41,439 nucleotides of DNA from Gammaproteobacteria bacterium (GCA_024224415.1 JAAENK010000062.1:1-41439), one strand, 5' to 3'. Counted from the stretch's first letter, positions 1 to 8,274 are shown. Program-made: numbers and translations. The notes: generated by a model from the sequence alone, not told the origin.

Positions 1-546
1 GCCATTTGCCAGTACCGACGGATCGAACCGAATAGATATATGCCAGTAGTCGCTGCTGACCTGAACACCGTCTGCCGCTGCTTCGCTGGGTGCTTCATTT
101 TGTACTATGACGGGCTTTGGTGTTACCGGTTCTCCGCCATCAAGATACTGTTGCAATTGCTCCAGTAATCCATCGCCAATTTGTTTGATTGAATCGGGTA
201 GTGGCTCATCAGGGTTGTCGATGACCTGGCGAACCAGATGATTCATCTGATCTCTACTGTCGAGCAGCAGGGTCATCAGGTCTTCGCTTAGAGTCAGCTC
301 TTTATCACGTAGCATACCCATTACTGATTCGGCAACGTGCGTAAATGCAACTACGTCATTGAAGCCAAAAATACCAGCCGAACCCTTGATGGTATGCACC
401 GCCCGAAATAAGTCATTTATCAGTTCATCACTGTCGGGTTCATCTTCGAGCTTGAGTAAAATGGACTCAGACTGCTCCAGTAGCTCAGTAGCTTCTTCTG
501 CAAAGGCCTGGCGCCCTTCAGCAAGATAATCGTTGTCATCACTCAT
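1..546 (-). CDS. cheA: CheA-type chemotaxis histidine kinase, N-terminal part (runs off window)
   Basis: Reading leftward from the ATG at 544-546 gives an open frame of 182 codons that runs off the left edge. It begins with an Hpt (phosphotransfer) domain: an acidic helical start, then the signature AVHTIKGSAGIFG near residue 50, where the His is the phosphorylation site. A Pro/Glu-rich linker starts near residue 140, as in CheA proteins. CheA autophosphorylates and passes phosphate to CheY and CheB in the cytoplasmic chemoreceptor array. It is the last visible gene of a minus-strand series MCP, CheY, STAS, CheA; its ATG lies 8 nt after the STAS stop codon. The kinase, dimerisation and CheW-like domains would lie outside the window, so the specific CheA class cannot be told. 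Confidence 0.9.
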   Translation of the reverse strand, partial: MSDDNDYLAEGRQAFAEEATELLEQSESILLKLEDEPDSDELINDLFRAVHTIKGSAGIFGFNDVVAFTHVAESVMGMLRDKELTLSEDLMTLLLDSRDQMNHLVRQVIDNPDEPLPDSIKQIGDGLLEQLQQYLDGGEPVTPKPVIVQNEAPSEAAADGVQVSSDYWHISIRFDPSVLANG

Positions 547-554
547 GATGCTGT

Positions 555-875
555 CTACTTTTTAGTGGACCAGTCGAACTGGTCTTTGATGTTTAACACA
601 TTCATTACTTCGGCGGTCTCGTCTGAAGCTGAGGAAATTTCAAGTGTTTTAGATTTTTTCTCGGCGCTGTGCTTTAGTGCGAGTAGGAGCTGAATGCCAC
701 TGCAATCTATTTCCTCAACGGCGGACAAGTCGATTTCAAAGCTGCTGTATTCAGCAAAGTGGTCGACTAAATCCTGATGGTTCTGGCTCGCGCTATAGAT
801 GGTCATGTCGGATTCGGCTTTGAGCTTACAAACTCCCGACTTTTTACTGCTAGTTTCTTCCAGTTCAATTGTCAT
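555..875 (-). CDS. STAS-domain protein (anti-sigma-factor-antagonist type)
   Basis: The 106-residue protein is a stand-alone STAS domain. The core motif IDCSGIQLLLA places the conserved phosphorylatable Ser at residue 59, in the DxSG context of SpoIIAA-like proteins. No transmembrane or enzymatic part is present. It lies between cheY and cheA on the same strand (9 nt from cheY), so it probably acts in the same signalling unit. STAS proteins of this type bind partner kinases or phosphatases reversibly, depending on Ser phosphorylation. No partner anti-sigma kinase or PP2C phosphatase is visible here, and the exact role is unknown. Confidence 0.85.
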   Translation of the reverse strand: MTIELEETSSKKSGVCKLKAESDMTIYSASQNHQDLVDHFAEYSSFEIDLSAVEEIDCSGIQLLLALKHSAEKKSKTLEISSASDETAEVMNVLNIKDQFDWSTKK

Positions 876-884
876 GGTTTTTTC

Positions 885-1253
885 CTATGGCAGAACCAGT
901 TTGGAAACCGCATCCAGCAGCTTTGGTGGCTGGAACGGTTTGACGATCCAGGCCTTTGCGCCCGCTGCTTTGCCTTCGGCCATCTTGCTTTGTTCAGATT
1001 CCGTGGTGAGCATGCAGATCGGGGTGAACCTGTAATCTGGCATTTGCTTTATTGCTTTCACCATCTCGATACCATTCATATTCGGCATATTGACGTCGCT
1101 GATAATGAGGTGGACCTTTTGACCAGTCAGCTTGGAAATGCCGTCCTTGCCGTCAGCGGCTTCGATCACGTCGTAGCCGGCGCCCATTAGCGCGGCCTTT
1201 ACCACGATTCGAACGGATGAGGAATCATCCACCACTAATATTGTTTTACTCAT
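885..1253 (-). CDS. cheY: CheY-like single-domain response regulator
   Basis: A complete 122-residue receiver domain with no output domain. The acidic pair is D9-D10, the phospho-acceptor is D53 (ISDVNMPNMNG), the switch Thr is T83 and the invariant Lys is K105 (IVKPF). Single-domain receivers beside MCP and CheA genes carry phosphate from CheA to the flagellar or pilus motor, or act as phosphate sinks. It sits 12 nt downstream of the MCP gene and 9 nt upstream of the STAS gene, so co-transcription is likely. The symbol is by family; several CheY paralogues exist in such genomes. Confidence 0.88.
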   Translation of the reverse strand: MSKTILVVDDSSSVRIVVKAALMGAGYDVIEAADGKDGISKLTGQKVHLIISDVNMPNMNGIEMVKAIKQMPDYRFTPICMLTTESEQSKMAEGKAAGAKAWIVKPFQPPKLLDAVSKLVLP

Positions 1254-1265
1254 AGATTTGCTCCA

Positions 1266-2483
1266 CTAAAAGAAATTAACTTCACCACTTTCCTGGTCTG
1301 CCTCGTTGTCATAGATATCTCCGCTCACCTCGCTGTGTATCGATTTTTCAGGAGCTGTGGTATAGGTATCTTTCATCTGATCAAGCCAGTTAAGTGATTC
1401 GGCAATTCTTTCCGCGTCACCCGATTCCTGGGCGGCTATTACCGATTCGATGCTGGACTTCATTTTTTCCATATTTACGTTGATGTTTTGCAGTATTTGC
1501 GATGACCGATCCTGAAACTGCAGAGATATCAAGGCACTATTAATATCGGTCTGGATTTCATTGCTGATACCCACAATAACCTCCGCGCTGATCGAAATAC
1601 TGACTTCCGAATCCTGGTATCTCTTAACCACTGACTGGATGATTTCGTCAGCGTGTTCCATTTTCAGCGTCTCCTCTTCTGACTGCTGGGCTACCTGTTC
1701 CATCGTCAGGGCTATTTGTTTGTTTATTTCATTGGCATTCTGGATGATTTTCTGGCCTGATTCATTGGCATTGTTAGCCAGCGATCTCACTTCGTCGGCA
1801 ACCACGGCGAATCCTCGACCCTGGTCACCTGCGCGGGCAGCCTCGATGGCAGCATTGAGCGCCAGCAACTCGGTTTGACTGGCTATGGTGCTAATGTCAT
1901 TTGCCATTTCGGTGAGGGCTTCGGTGTAATTAGTTAAAGGTTTGATATGTTCGATTACCTCGTGCTTGGATTCGAGGACTGTGTGTATAGATTCGGTGAC
2001 GCCGTCAAGCCGGTCGCGGATTTCGGATGTCAATTTGCTGGATGATTGACCATCGCCATCGACTTTTTGGGAGTTGATAGTTTCGTGGAACACCGCCATC
2101 GCGGAATTGAGGCGTGTCATCACGTTCGAAAATTCTAAGGCAAGTTTATCGGTCTCGGCTTTGCCATCATCACAAACATGGTCTAACTGTTTTCTCCAGA
2201 TCTGTGTTGATTCGTCGATGGTGAGGCTTAATTTTGATAAAACCTGGTTATTGGTTATGTGCTCCTGATCCTCAATGTCGTCAGTATCAGCTGATTCGTT
2301 TTCCAGGGTTTGAATTATTCTTTTCTGGCTTAGGTAGGCTGCACCAAAGCTTGATGGCAGCATAATCAGCAGGTACCACAACACAATTTGCGAAAAGTCT
2401 GTGCTGACCGCGATTACCATAGCACTTATCATTGCTATGCCAACCGGGATGTAAATGGTTTCCCTGAACATGAATTTGCCCAT
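1266..2483 (-). CDS. Methyl-accepting chemotaxis protein with short membrane anchor
   Basis: The 405-residue protein has two hydrophobic segments close together (about residues 9-27 and 33-50) and then a long cytoplasmic helical region. The hairpin-tip signature of MCP signalling domains is clear near residues 205-235 ([20 protein letters not shown] followed by DEVRSLA). Since only a few residues separate the two membrane segments, there is no periplasmic ligand-binding domain, so sensing must be within the membrane, cytoplasmic or through a partner. It heads the MCP-cheY-STAS-cheA series. The C-terminal tail is acidic. No CheR-tethering pentapeptide of the NWETF type is seen. Confidence 0.88.
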   Translation of the reverse strand: MGKFMFRETIYIPVGIAMISAMVIAVSTDFSQIVLWYLLIMLPSSFGAAYLSQKRIIQTLENESADTDDIEDQEHITNNQVLSKLSLTIDESTQIWRKQLDHVCDDGKAETDKLALEFSNVMTRLNSAMAVFHETINSQKVDGDGQSSSKLTSEIRDRLDGVTESIHTVLESKHEVIEHIKPLTNYTEALTEMANDISTIASQTELLALNAAIEAARAGDQGRGFAVVADEVRSLANNANESGQKIIQNANEINKQIALTMEQVAQQSEEETLKMEHADEIIQSVVKRYQDSEVSISISAEVIVGISNEIQTDINSALISLQFQDRSSQILQNINVNMEKMKSSIESVIAAQESGDAERIAESLNWLDQMKDTYTTAPEKSIHSEVSGDIYDNEADQESGEVNFF

Positions 2484-2720
2484 ATAATCGTTTTGTTTAA
2501 CTTTAGTTAATACATGTAACGGTTTTATATAGATGAACTTGAGGGGTATTTCATAAATAATTTCGGTTAGGCCGATAAATTAGGCGTGAGATTTCAGGCT
2601 TCATGGTTAAATACCAAAATTCCAGCACGGTTGATCTATACTCTAACCACAACGAAATATCGTGAAGAAATCTATCAAATACGGGTTAATGCTTAATTGC
2701 TACCGAAATCTACCTGTTAG

Positions 2721-3149
2721 CTACAAGATACCGATTCCTGAAGTTTTTTTAACGGGGCTGTATTTTCCCTGGTTACAAGCCGTCAAATTGATGTTATTGA
2801 GGTACAGCTCGGTTACAAAGTTGATGTTGCCGAAAATGGCCTGGAGGCCATTGCAGCATTAGAAAAAATCCTATGCGAGCTGGTTTTTATGGATATGAAA
2901 ATGCTCAAAATGGACGGTGTAACAGCAACGAAGACCATCCGTCGTGTTGCGTCGATGGTGCTCAACTCCACAGTCACTATCATGGCAATGACTGCCAAAG
3001 TGATCGAAGGAGATCGGAATAGGTGCGTTTACGCTGGTATGAATGATTATCTTGCAAAGCCAGTTAAACCAGGTCCGTACAGGATATGCTTGTTAAGCGG
3101 CCGCCGACATTATTGGCAAGCTCTTAGGGCTGAAGATTTTCCAGATTGA
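2721..3149 (+). pseudogene. Decayed receiver-domain fragment (hybrid-kinase-like)
   Basis: In the frame of the ATG at 2889, the reading frame is open from 2721 and translates to a recognisable REC domain: LGYKVDVAENGLEAIAALE, then LVFMDMKMLKMDGVTA with the phospho-Asp kept, then AMTAKV and NDYLAKPVKP with the invariant Lys. The first beta-strand with the acidic pair is missing: the sequence before LGYKVDVAENG is only loosely receiver-like. The normal MPxMDG is MLKMDG. After AKPVKPG the frame continues as unrelated sequence to TGA. No kinase or output domain is attached. It is best read as the remnant of the C-terminal receiver of a lost hybrid sensor kinase. A short expressed receiver is the alternative. 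Confidence 0.6.
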
Positions 3150-3893
3150 ATGACGCCTATGGCTTCCACCACACTCGTCATTCAATCGCATAAAAACCCC
3201 TTACCTTTTCAATGGTTGCGAGCATGTCTCGATTCGGTTGAGAGTTGGGCGCGTCACAATCAATTTGATTATCGTTTTATTACTGATGATGTCCTGTTTG
3301 CTAGCCTACCAGTAGACTTGCTCGGAAAAATGGAGGATCAAAAAGTGATTGCCACCGACCTGGGCCGACTACGCGTATTGCTGGCCGGTCTTATGGAAGG
3401 TTACCAAACCGTCGTATGGTGTGATGCCGACTTTCTGATTTTTCACCCAGACAACTTCGTCTTGCCAGAGTCTGATTACGCCCTGGGGCGAGAGGTATGG
3501 GTACAACACAATGAACATGGAAAATTAAAATCTTACACCAAGGTCCACAATGCTTTTTTAATGTTTCGACAGGGTAATCATTTTCTTGATTTTTATGCAG
3601 ATACTGCCGAACGGTTATTACGACTAAACCAGGGCAGTATGCCAGCCCAGTTTATAGGGCCAAAGCTGTTGACCGCGTTACATAACATCGTCGTCTGTCC
3701 CGTCATGGAAAATGCTGGCATGTTAAGCCCGGTGGTGATGCGTGATCTGCTCAGTAATAGTGGAGATGCATTGGTGTTGTTTCGGAATAAATCTCCGGTA
3801 AGAATTGACGGTGCGAATTTGAGTGCTTCGTTGAGCGATGAAATTGGCGATATCGATCAGGTTATAGATATGTTGCTGGCGTCGGGAATTTAA
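3150..3893 (+). CDS. Putative glycosyltransferase-like protein with DxD motif (GT-A fold)
   Basis: A 247-residue soluble protein. The N-terminus TTLVIQSHKN and the later VVWCDADFLIFHP (near residue 93), with a DxD motif for metal and nucleotide-sugar binding, resemble bacterial relatives of the GMA12/MNN10 and DXD sugar-transferase group. A second conserved-looking block is KVHNAFLMFRQGNHFLDFY. ATG at 3150 directly follows the stop of the receiver remnant (TGAATG); the ATG at 3159 is an equally good start and no strong Shine-Dalgarno decides between them. There are no membrane segments and no surrounding polysaccharide operon, so acceptor and donor are unknown. Function is from motif only. 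Confidence 0.65.
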   Translation: MTPMASTTLVIQSHKNPLPFQWLRACLDSVESWARHNQFDYRFITDDVLFASLPVDLLGKMEDQKVIATDLGRLRVLLAGLMEGYQTVVWCDADFLIFHPDNFVLPESDYALGREVWVQHNEHGKLKSYTKVHNAFLMFRQGNHFLDFYADTAERLLRLNQGSMPAQFIGPKLLTALHNIVVCPVMENAGMLSPVVMRDLLSNSGDALVLFRNKSPVRIDGANLSASLSDEIGDIDQVIDMLLASGI

Positions 3894-3911
3894 CTTTATA
3901 AGGAGAACGTC

Positions 3912-3933
3912 ATTGCGGCCCCCGAGCCGCAAT
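3912..3933. terminator. Perfect 8-bp hairpin between convergent genes
   Basis: ATTGCGGC and GCCGCAAT form a perfect 8-bp stem with a 6-nt loop CCCCGA. It lies in the 62-nt gap between the convergent glycosyltransferase-like and amidase genes. Neither strand has a U-run right after it, so it is not a textbook Rho-independent terminator. Its position suggests a bidirectional transcription-end or RNA-stabilising hairpin. Confidence 0.45.
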
Positions 3934-3955
3934 CCATTACGACTAACCGTGTTAA

Positions 3956-5320
3956 TCAATCTAGCCCGGATAAATCAGGTTCAGGTACGCAAAACCCCAA
4001 TGCACTCTCGATTAATTGTGCAACACAAAGCAACGCCTCATCTCCATAATGCCGCCCAATCAACTGTGCTGCCATCGGCAAACCTTCGGTATGCATACCA
4101 CAGGGAAAGGTAATCGCAGGATGCCCGGTCATATTGAAGAAAGAGGTATAACGCGTAATCGCATTACCGGCAGGTTCGCTATAGCTACCTATACTCACCT
4201 CAGTCACGCCAATTTTTGGTGCGATTGTGGGTGTTGCCGGTGTCAGCAATACATCGACTTCGGCAAATGCCCGATTCGTATCGCGACGGTAAGTTTCGAT
4301 AAAGCGTTTGGCGCGGACATAGTGCTCGGCCAGCAGGTTTTGTGCGAGTGCGAGTCCGGCACGAAAATCCGGGCTGTATAATTCACCCCGTGATTCAAGG
4401 TAACGGCTGTGATAAGACAGCGCTTCGGGCATTTGTACGGTGAGTGAAACCGTGCGCGTATATTCCATCGACGGCATAGCTACTTTTTTCATGGTAGCGC
4501 CTGCCTGTGTTAACAACTGCATCAGTTGCTCGATGCTTGTGAGAATTTCGCTATCGGCATTTTCGAAGAAGAATGTCTCGGGGATGCCGACAGTTAAGTT
4601 CTTCAAATTTAGTGCCTTATCTACCCGTTGACCATCCAGTGCGCTAAAAACCAGTGCGGCATCTGCAACGCAACGAGTAATACCGCCAATATGATCCAAT
4701 GCCCAGCTATATGGAATAACCCCTTCGGTGCTGATGCGACCGTAAGTCGGTTTGAAACCAACCAGTCCGCAAAGTGCAGCCGGGGCGCGTACCGAGCCGC
4801 CGGTGTCGGTGCCGAGTGCGGTGCTGCATAAACCATAGGCCACAGCCGCAGCAGAACCACTGCTAGACCCGCCCGCTAGTCGGGTCTGATCGTAGGGATT
4901 GGGCGGCGTGCCGTATACAGCATTCTCTCCTGTGGCGCCGTAGGCGAATTCGTGCAGGTTGTTTTTGCCGAGGAATATTGCACCGGCATTGTTCATCTGT
5001 GTTATACAGTCGGCGTCCTGCGTGGCGACATTGTCATGTAGTACACGTGATCCGCCGGTGGTAGCAATACCTTCAACATCGAACAGGTCTTTGCAAGCGT
5101 AGGGAATACCGGCGAGAATTTTCCTGTTGGATAAGTGATCCAGCTGTTCAGCTTGCTTAAGCGCATTGTCAATATCAAGGCTGATGAATGCCTTACTGGT
5201 TTGGTTGAGGCAATTTATCCGCTCGGCAAATATTTGAGTAAGTTCAACGGCGAGAATTTCGCCGGAATCCAGCAGACCCCGTAAGGTCTTGATATTAGAG
5301 AAAGCGGTGGATTCATTCAT
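3956..5320 (-). CDS. Amidase-signature hydrolase, AtzE/GatA-like
   Basis: A 454-residue amidase-signature enzyme. The Ser-cisSer-Lys triad is visible: Lys77 (YACKDLFDVEG), the GGSSSGSAAA motif at residues 150-159 with the cis-Ser, and nucleophile Ser176 (DTGGSVRAPA). Such enzymes hydrolyse amides, carboxybiuret-like ureides or Gln in the cytoplasm. Its start overlaps the stop of a 68-residue partner by 4 nt (ATGA), the arrangement of AtzG-AtzE of cyanuric-acid catabolism and of related pairs. No cyanuric acid hydrolase, allophanate hydrolase or gatB is nearby, so the substrate is open. The complete GatCAB would need gatB; this pair looks like a stand-alone hydrolase. Confidence 0.85.
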   Translation of the reverse strand: MNESTAFSNIKTLRGLLDSGEILAVELTQIFAERINCLNQTSKAFISLDIDNALKQAEQLDHLSNRKILAGIPYACKDLFDVEGIATTGGSRVLHDNVATQDADCITQMNNAGAIFLGKNNLHEFAYGATGENAVYGTPPNPYDQTRLAGGSSSGSAAAVAYGLCSTALGTDTGGSVRAPAALCGLVGFKPTYGRISTEGVIPYSWALDHIGGITRCVADAALVFSALDGQRVDKALNLKNLTVGIPETFFFENADSEILTSIEQLMQLLTQAGATMKKVAMPSMEYTRTVSLTVQMPEALSYHSRYLESRGELYSPDFRAGLALAQNLLAEHYVRAKRFIETYRRDTNRAFAEVDVLLTPATPTIAPKIGVTEVSIGSYSEPAGNAITRYTSFFNMTGHPAITFPCGMHTEGLPMAAQLIGRHYGDEALLCVAQLIESALGFCVPEPDLSGLD

Positions 5321-5523
5321 ATTGATGTTTTTATATCGGCGGCTGGTGGCGTATCACCCAGGTCGACCTGGCGCAGTATTTCCAGTTGATCAAGCAAGTC
5401 CTGGAAGCCGGTAATAATGCCCAGCTTCGGGTCAACCAGTTCATTGAGTTCGTCATCATCCCAGGCATAGCTTGCAAACTGATCACGAATGCCGGTGAGG
5501 GTTTCTATTTGCAGTTTCTTCAT
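5317..5523 (-). CDS. AtzG-like small amidase subunit (DUF4089 type)
   Basis: A 68-residue acidic protein of the size of AtzG, the GatC-like small subunit that stabilises AtzE in 1-carboxybiuret hydrolase. It has two short helical blocks (ETLTGIRDQFA and FQDLLDQLEILRQVDL). Its stop codon overlaps the start of the amidase gene by 4 nt, which implies translational coupling and a fixed-ratio complex. The assignment rests on length, position and general resemblance; there is no catalytic residue to verify. Confidence 0.7.
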   Translation of the reverse strand: MKKLQIETLTGIRDQFASYAWDDDELNELVDPKLGIITGFQDLLDQLEILRQVDLGDTPPAADIKTSI

Positions 5524-5546
5524 ATTTATATTGCTAAAACCAGTGT

Positions 5547-5574
5547 TTGTCTCGGCGCGAGTTTACGCTAGTAT
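5547..5574 (+). promoter_or_regulatory. Candidate sigma-70 promoter for the tail-sheath gene
   Basis: TTGTCT at 5547-5552 and TAGTAT at 5569-5574 are separated by 16 bp and lie 46 nt before the GTG start at 5621. GAGG at 5611-5614 would be the ribosome binding site. Read by eye only. Confidence 0.35.
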
Positions 5575-5620
5575 GTCGATATTCCAAGCGTTAACAATCG
5601 TGCCGACGTAGAGGATCACA

Positions 5621-7186
5621 GTGCCTTATTTACATCCCGGAGTTTATGTAGAAGAAACCCCACGCGGCTCAAAGCCGATAGAAGGTGTGGGGACATCGAC
5701 CGCGGCATTTATTGGATATGCTTACAAAGGTTCGATAGGTGAACCGAAGCTGATCTCTAAATGGGGCGATTACAATACTGAATTTGGTGGCGTGCAAAAC
5801 ATGGGGAATAATACTCAGGGTGATTCCATGGGATTATCGGTTTCTGCATTTTTCCTGAATGGCGGTGGTAAGGCTTATATTGTTCGCATCACCGAAGACT
5901 GGATGGAAGAAGATCCGACCATTACCCACGCTGAGAAGGCGCTGGCCTATGTTGATAACCCAATCGATCCGGCAAATAAGGCGTTGAAATTCAGCGCTGT
6001 AAACGAAGGAGCATGGGCGAATGGCATTGTCGTCAAACTGTCGGTAAGTACGCTCGCTATTAGTTTGTACGATGTCGAAGTAGGTCGGAACGACGATAGA
6101 GATGAGTTTTATGCAATAGAAAGCTTCGCCAGCGTTAGCCTGAATGATACCGATCCGAAGTATATCGAGAGTGTCATCAATGGCCTCTCCAGTCTGGTCA
6201 CGGTCGAACTGGTAGACGGTATTTCATCCACGGAGGTCATCCCCGATAGCGATATCCTACTGGAAATGCTCGACGGCGGTGCCGATGGTGGAGAACCGGG
6301 TACCGAAGACTACAACAAGATATTCACGCAATTTATCAAGATTCGCGATATTAATACCATTTGTTTACCTGGCCAGCATTGGTCAACCGACAATTCGGGG
6401 AATCCAGTCATCCAGAATGCGATAACACATGCGGAAAAGATGAAGAGTTGCATGGTTATAGTCGATCCACCTCCCGGCCACGAACTGGACTCGGAGAAAA
6501 AGGTGGTTGACATGGAACTACCGAGCCAGCCTTATTGTGCGCTGTATTATCCATGGGTGCAGACCACCAACCAGTTCTACCACGCCGAATATTATCCGGG
6601 GTTGCCGAAAAATGTACTGGTGCCGCCAAGTGGTTATGCCGCGGGCATGTGGGCCAAGATTGACGGCAGGCGAGGGGTCTGGAAAGCACCCGCAGGCACG
6701 GCAACAGGTTTACTGGGCATTTCTGAACTGGAATATGTCGTCGAGAACGATGAACAGGGTTCGCTCAACCCGTTGGGAATCAATTGTTTTAGAAGTATGC
6801 CAGGCGCTGGCAAGGTTATTTGGGGGGCGCGCACGCGGGCCACCAGGACTGATCCCGAGTGGCGTTATATACCAGTACGCAGAACCGCGATCATGATCGA
6901 ACAAAGTATTTACATCGGCACACAGTGGGCAGTGTTCGAACCCAACGATCATCGCCTGTGGTCTGCGCTTCGAGCCACTATCGGTAACTTTATGAATGAC
7001 CTGTTCCGTGGTGGGGCATTCCAGGGGCGAAAAGCATCGGATGCCTTTTTCGTGCGCTGTGGGCTGGGTGACACCATGACGCAGAGTGAAATCGACGCTG
7101 GTCAGGTTGTTGTGATTGTTGGCTTCGCGCCACTCAAACCCGCCGAATTCGTCATCATCAACATTCGGCAGAAAGTAAACCAGTAA
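5621..7186 (+). CDS. Contractile tail sheath protein (phage, tailocin or eCIS type), isolated
   Basis: A 521-residue protein from a GTG start (GAGG 6 nt upstream). The N-terminus YLHPGVYVEETPRGSKPIEG and following TSTAAFIGYA are typical of tail sheath proteins, and so is the C-terminal domain: IEQSIYIGTQWAVFEPND, LWSALRATIGNFM, then TMTQSEIDAG and GFAPLKPAEFVI. Sheath subunits polymerise around a tube and contract to drive injection. Full length and uninterrupted, so not an obvious remnant. No tube, baseplate, spike, ATPase, portal, capsid or integrase gene is found on either side: the neighbours are an amidase pair and a LysR gene. It is either an orphan from a former phage or injection system, or a repurposed sheath acting with components encoded elsewhere. 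Confidence 0.92.
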   Translation: MPYLHPGVYVEETPRGSKPIEGVGTSTAAFIGYAYKGSIGEPKLISKWGDYNTEFGGVQNMGNNTQGDSMGLSVSAFFLNGGGKAYIVRITEDWMEEDPTITHAEKALAYVDNPIDPANKALKFSAVNEGAWANGIVVKLSVSTLAISLYDVEVGRNDDRDEFYAIESFASVSLNDTDPKYIESVINGLSSLVTVELVDGISSTEVIPDSDILLEMLDGGADGGEPGTEDYNKIFTQFIKIRDINTICLPGQHWSTDNSGNPVIQNAITHAEKMKSCMVIVDPPPGHELDSEKKVVDMELPSQPYCALYYPWVQTTNQFYHAEYYPGLPKNVLVPPSGYAAGMWAKIDGRRGVWKAPAGTATGLLGISELEYVVENDEQGSLNPLGINCFRSMPGAGKVIWGARTRATRTDPEWRYIPVRRTAIMIEQSIYIGTQWAVFEPNDHRLWSALRATIGNFMNDLFRGGAFQGRKASDAFFVRCGLGDTMTQSEIDAGQVVVIVGFAPLKPAEFVIINIRQKVNQ

Positions 7187-7239
7187 TTCGGTGATACACT
7201 TTTAATTGTTCGTTTGGGTTTTCAATCTTGCCGTAAACG

Positions 7240-7259
7240 TTTTCCAGCGCGATGGAAAA
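7240..7259. terminator. 7-bp inverted repeat between convergent sheath and LysR genes
   Basis: TTTTCCA and TGGAAAA pair perfectly around the loop GCGCGA, 54 nt after the sheath stop and 26 nt before the LysR stop. No U-run follows on either strand, so termination is only suggested by position. Confidence 0.35.
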
Positions 7260-7284
7260 TCTATCCAGTCACTGAAAGGATTTT

Positions 7285-8160
7285 TTATGTGGCCAGCTGA
7301 CGGAGCCAGTCGACCACTATTTTATTCTCGCGTCGCGCCGTGGAATTTGGAGATTGGCGCAAATAGTAATCACTGTGAAGATAATATGGTTTTTCGAAAA
7401 CTTCAACCAGATCTCCGGATGCAAGATAACGATTAATGAAAGGTCGTCTGCCGAGCATTATACCGTCGCCGCGTTGTGCAGCTTCTATGGCGATTAGCGA
7501 ACCGTCGACCGATAAGCTACCCGGTACGTTTACTTTATCCTGGTGATGATAGTCAAACCAGCGATGCCAGTCATCGTTGTAGCCCAGCACATGAATCAAA
7601 TTGAATGCGAGCAAATCAGCAGGCTTTCCAGGCTTGTTTCCCTGTGAAAATAATTTTGGTGAACAAACGGGTGTGATGGTCGAAGTCAGTAGTTTTTGCG
7701 CATGTGTATCTACTGCACTGTCGCCGGGAATATAAATCTCCAGGTCTGAATCAGCGAATGGTCGATGGGCGAAATCCAGTGTTTGAATGCGTAGTTCAAC
7801 CTCCGGGTGACTGGTTTGCAGGTTGTTTAGTTGAGGTGCCAGCCACAATGTGGCGATTCCCGATGTGCAGCGTAAGGTTACTGTTTGTCGATGTTTGCCG
7901 GGAAAGAGTTGGTCTGTGACCGTATCCAGGCGGTCGAGTGCTTCGTGTACGACATCAAAATAAGCCTGTCCGGTGCCGGTGAGTGACAGACGACGATGGT
8001 GACGAACAAACAAAGCTGCATCCAGGTAGGTTTCGAGTTGACGCATTTGCTGACTCACTGCAGCCTGGGAAATATTTAGTTCTTCAGCTGCCCGGGAAAA
8101 ACTCAAGTGTCGACCTGCTGCTGCAAAGGTACGTAAAATATTGAGTCGAGGTCGTTTCAC
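7285..8160 (-). CDS. LysR-family transcriptional regulator, GcvA-like
   Basis: A 291-residue LysR protein starting at GTG (8158-8160). The N-terminal winged helix-turn-helix is clear: LRTFAAAGRHLSFSRAAEEL then ISQAAVSQQMRQLETYL. The remainder is the effector-binding domain, with the GcvA-like ending of VDWLR. It is divergent from the MttB-like gene with a 114-bp intergenic region holding a T-N11-A box, the usual LysR operator form. By family habit it probably controls the divergent methyltransferase and flavoprotein genes in response to a substrate or intermediate. Effector unknown. Confidence 0.9.
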   Translation of the reverse strand: MKRPRLNILRTFAAAGRHLSFSRAAEELNISQAAVSQQMRQLETYLDAALFVRHHRRLSLTGTGQAYFDVVHEALDRLDTVTDQLFPGKHRQTVTLRCTSGIATLWLAPQLNNLQTSHPEVELRIQTLDFAHRPFADSDLEIYIPGDSAVDTHAQKLLTSTITPVCSPKLFSQGNKPGKPADLLAFNLIHVLGYNDDWHRWFDYHHQDKVNVPGSLSVDGSLIAIEAAQRGDGIMLGRRPFINRYLASGDLVEVFEKPYYLHSDYYLRQSPNSTARRENKIVVDWLRQLAT

Positions 8161-8173
8161 AGATACTTCTTGA

Positions 8174-8188
8174 ATAAGTTTTACTTAT
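8174..8188. promoter_or_regulatory. LysR-box candidate (T-N11-A palindrome)
   Basis: ATAAG-TTTTA-CTTAT is a perfect dyad of 5-bp arms containing T-N11-A. It sits 14 bp from the LysR start and upstream of the -35 of the divergent methyltransferase gene, as expected for autoregulation plus divergent activation. Confidence 0.55.
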
Positions 8189-8210
8189 AGATAGTGACAG
8201 CATTTATTGT

Positions 8211-8239
8211 TTGACGCAAGACGGAGAGCTACCTACAGT
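8211..8239 (+). promoter_or_regulatory. Candidate sigma-70 promoter of the MttB-like gene
   Basis: TTGACG at 8211-8216, a 17-bp spacer, and TACAGT at 8234-8239, 35 nt before the ATG at 8275. The LysR box is centred about 30 bp upstream of the -35, a suitable activator position. Confidence 0.5.
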
Positions 8240-8274
8240 CTGTTCGAATGTGACAGTTTCTGGATAGCACTGAA

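Noticed and set aside
2552-2578. GCCGATAA at 2571-2578, a perfect sigma-28 (FliA) -10, with TAAA upstream.
   Set aside because: The TAAA is 13 bp away rather than about 15, it points to the receiver remnant rather than the chemotaxis operon, and the same octamer occurs by chance inside other genes here.
5621-7186. A prophage or tailocin region.
   Set aside because: Only the sheath gene is present; no integrase, capsid, tube, baseplate, lysis or attachment sites were found around it.
7206-7436. A short plus-strand frame of 76 codons after the sheath gene.
   Set aside because: Most of it lies antisense to the LysR gene and the translation has no family features.
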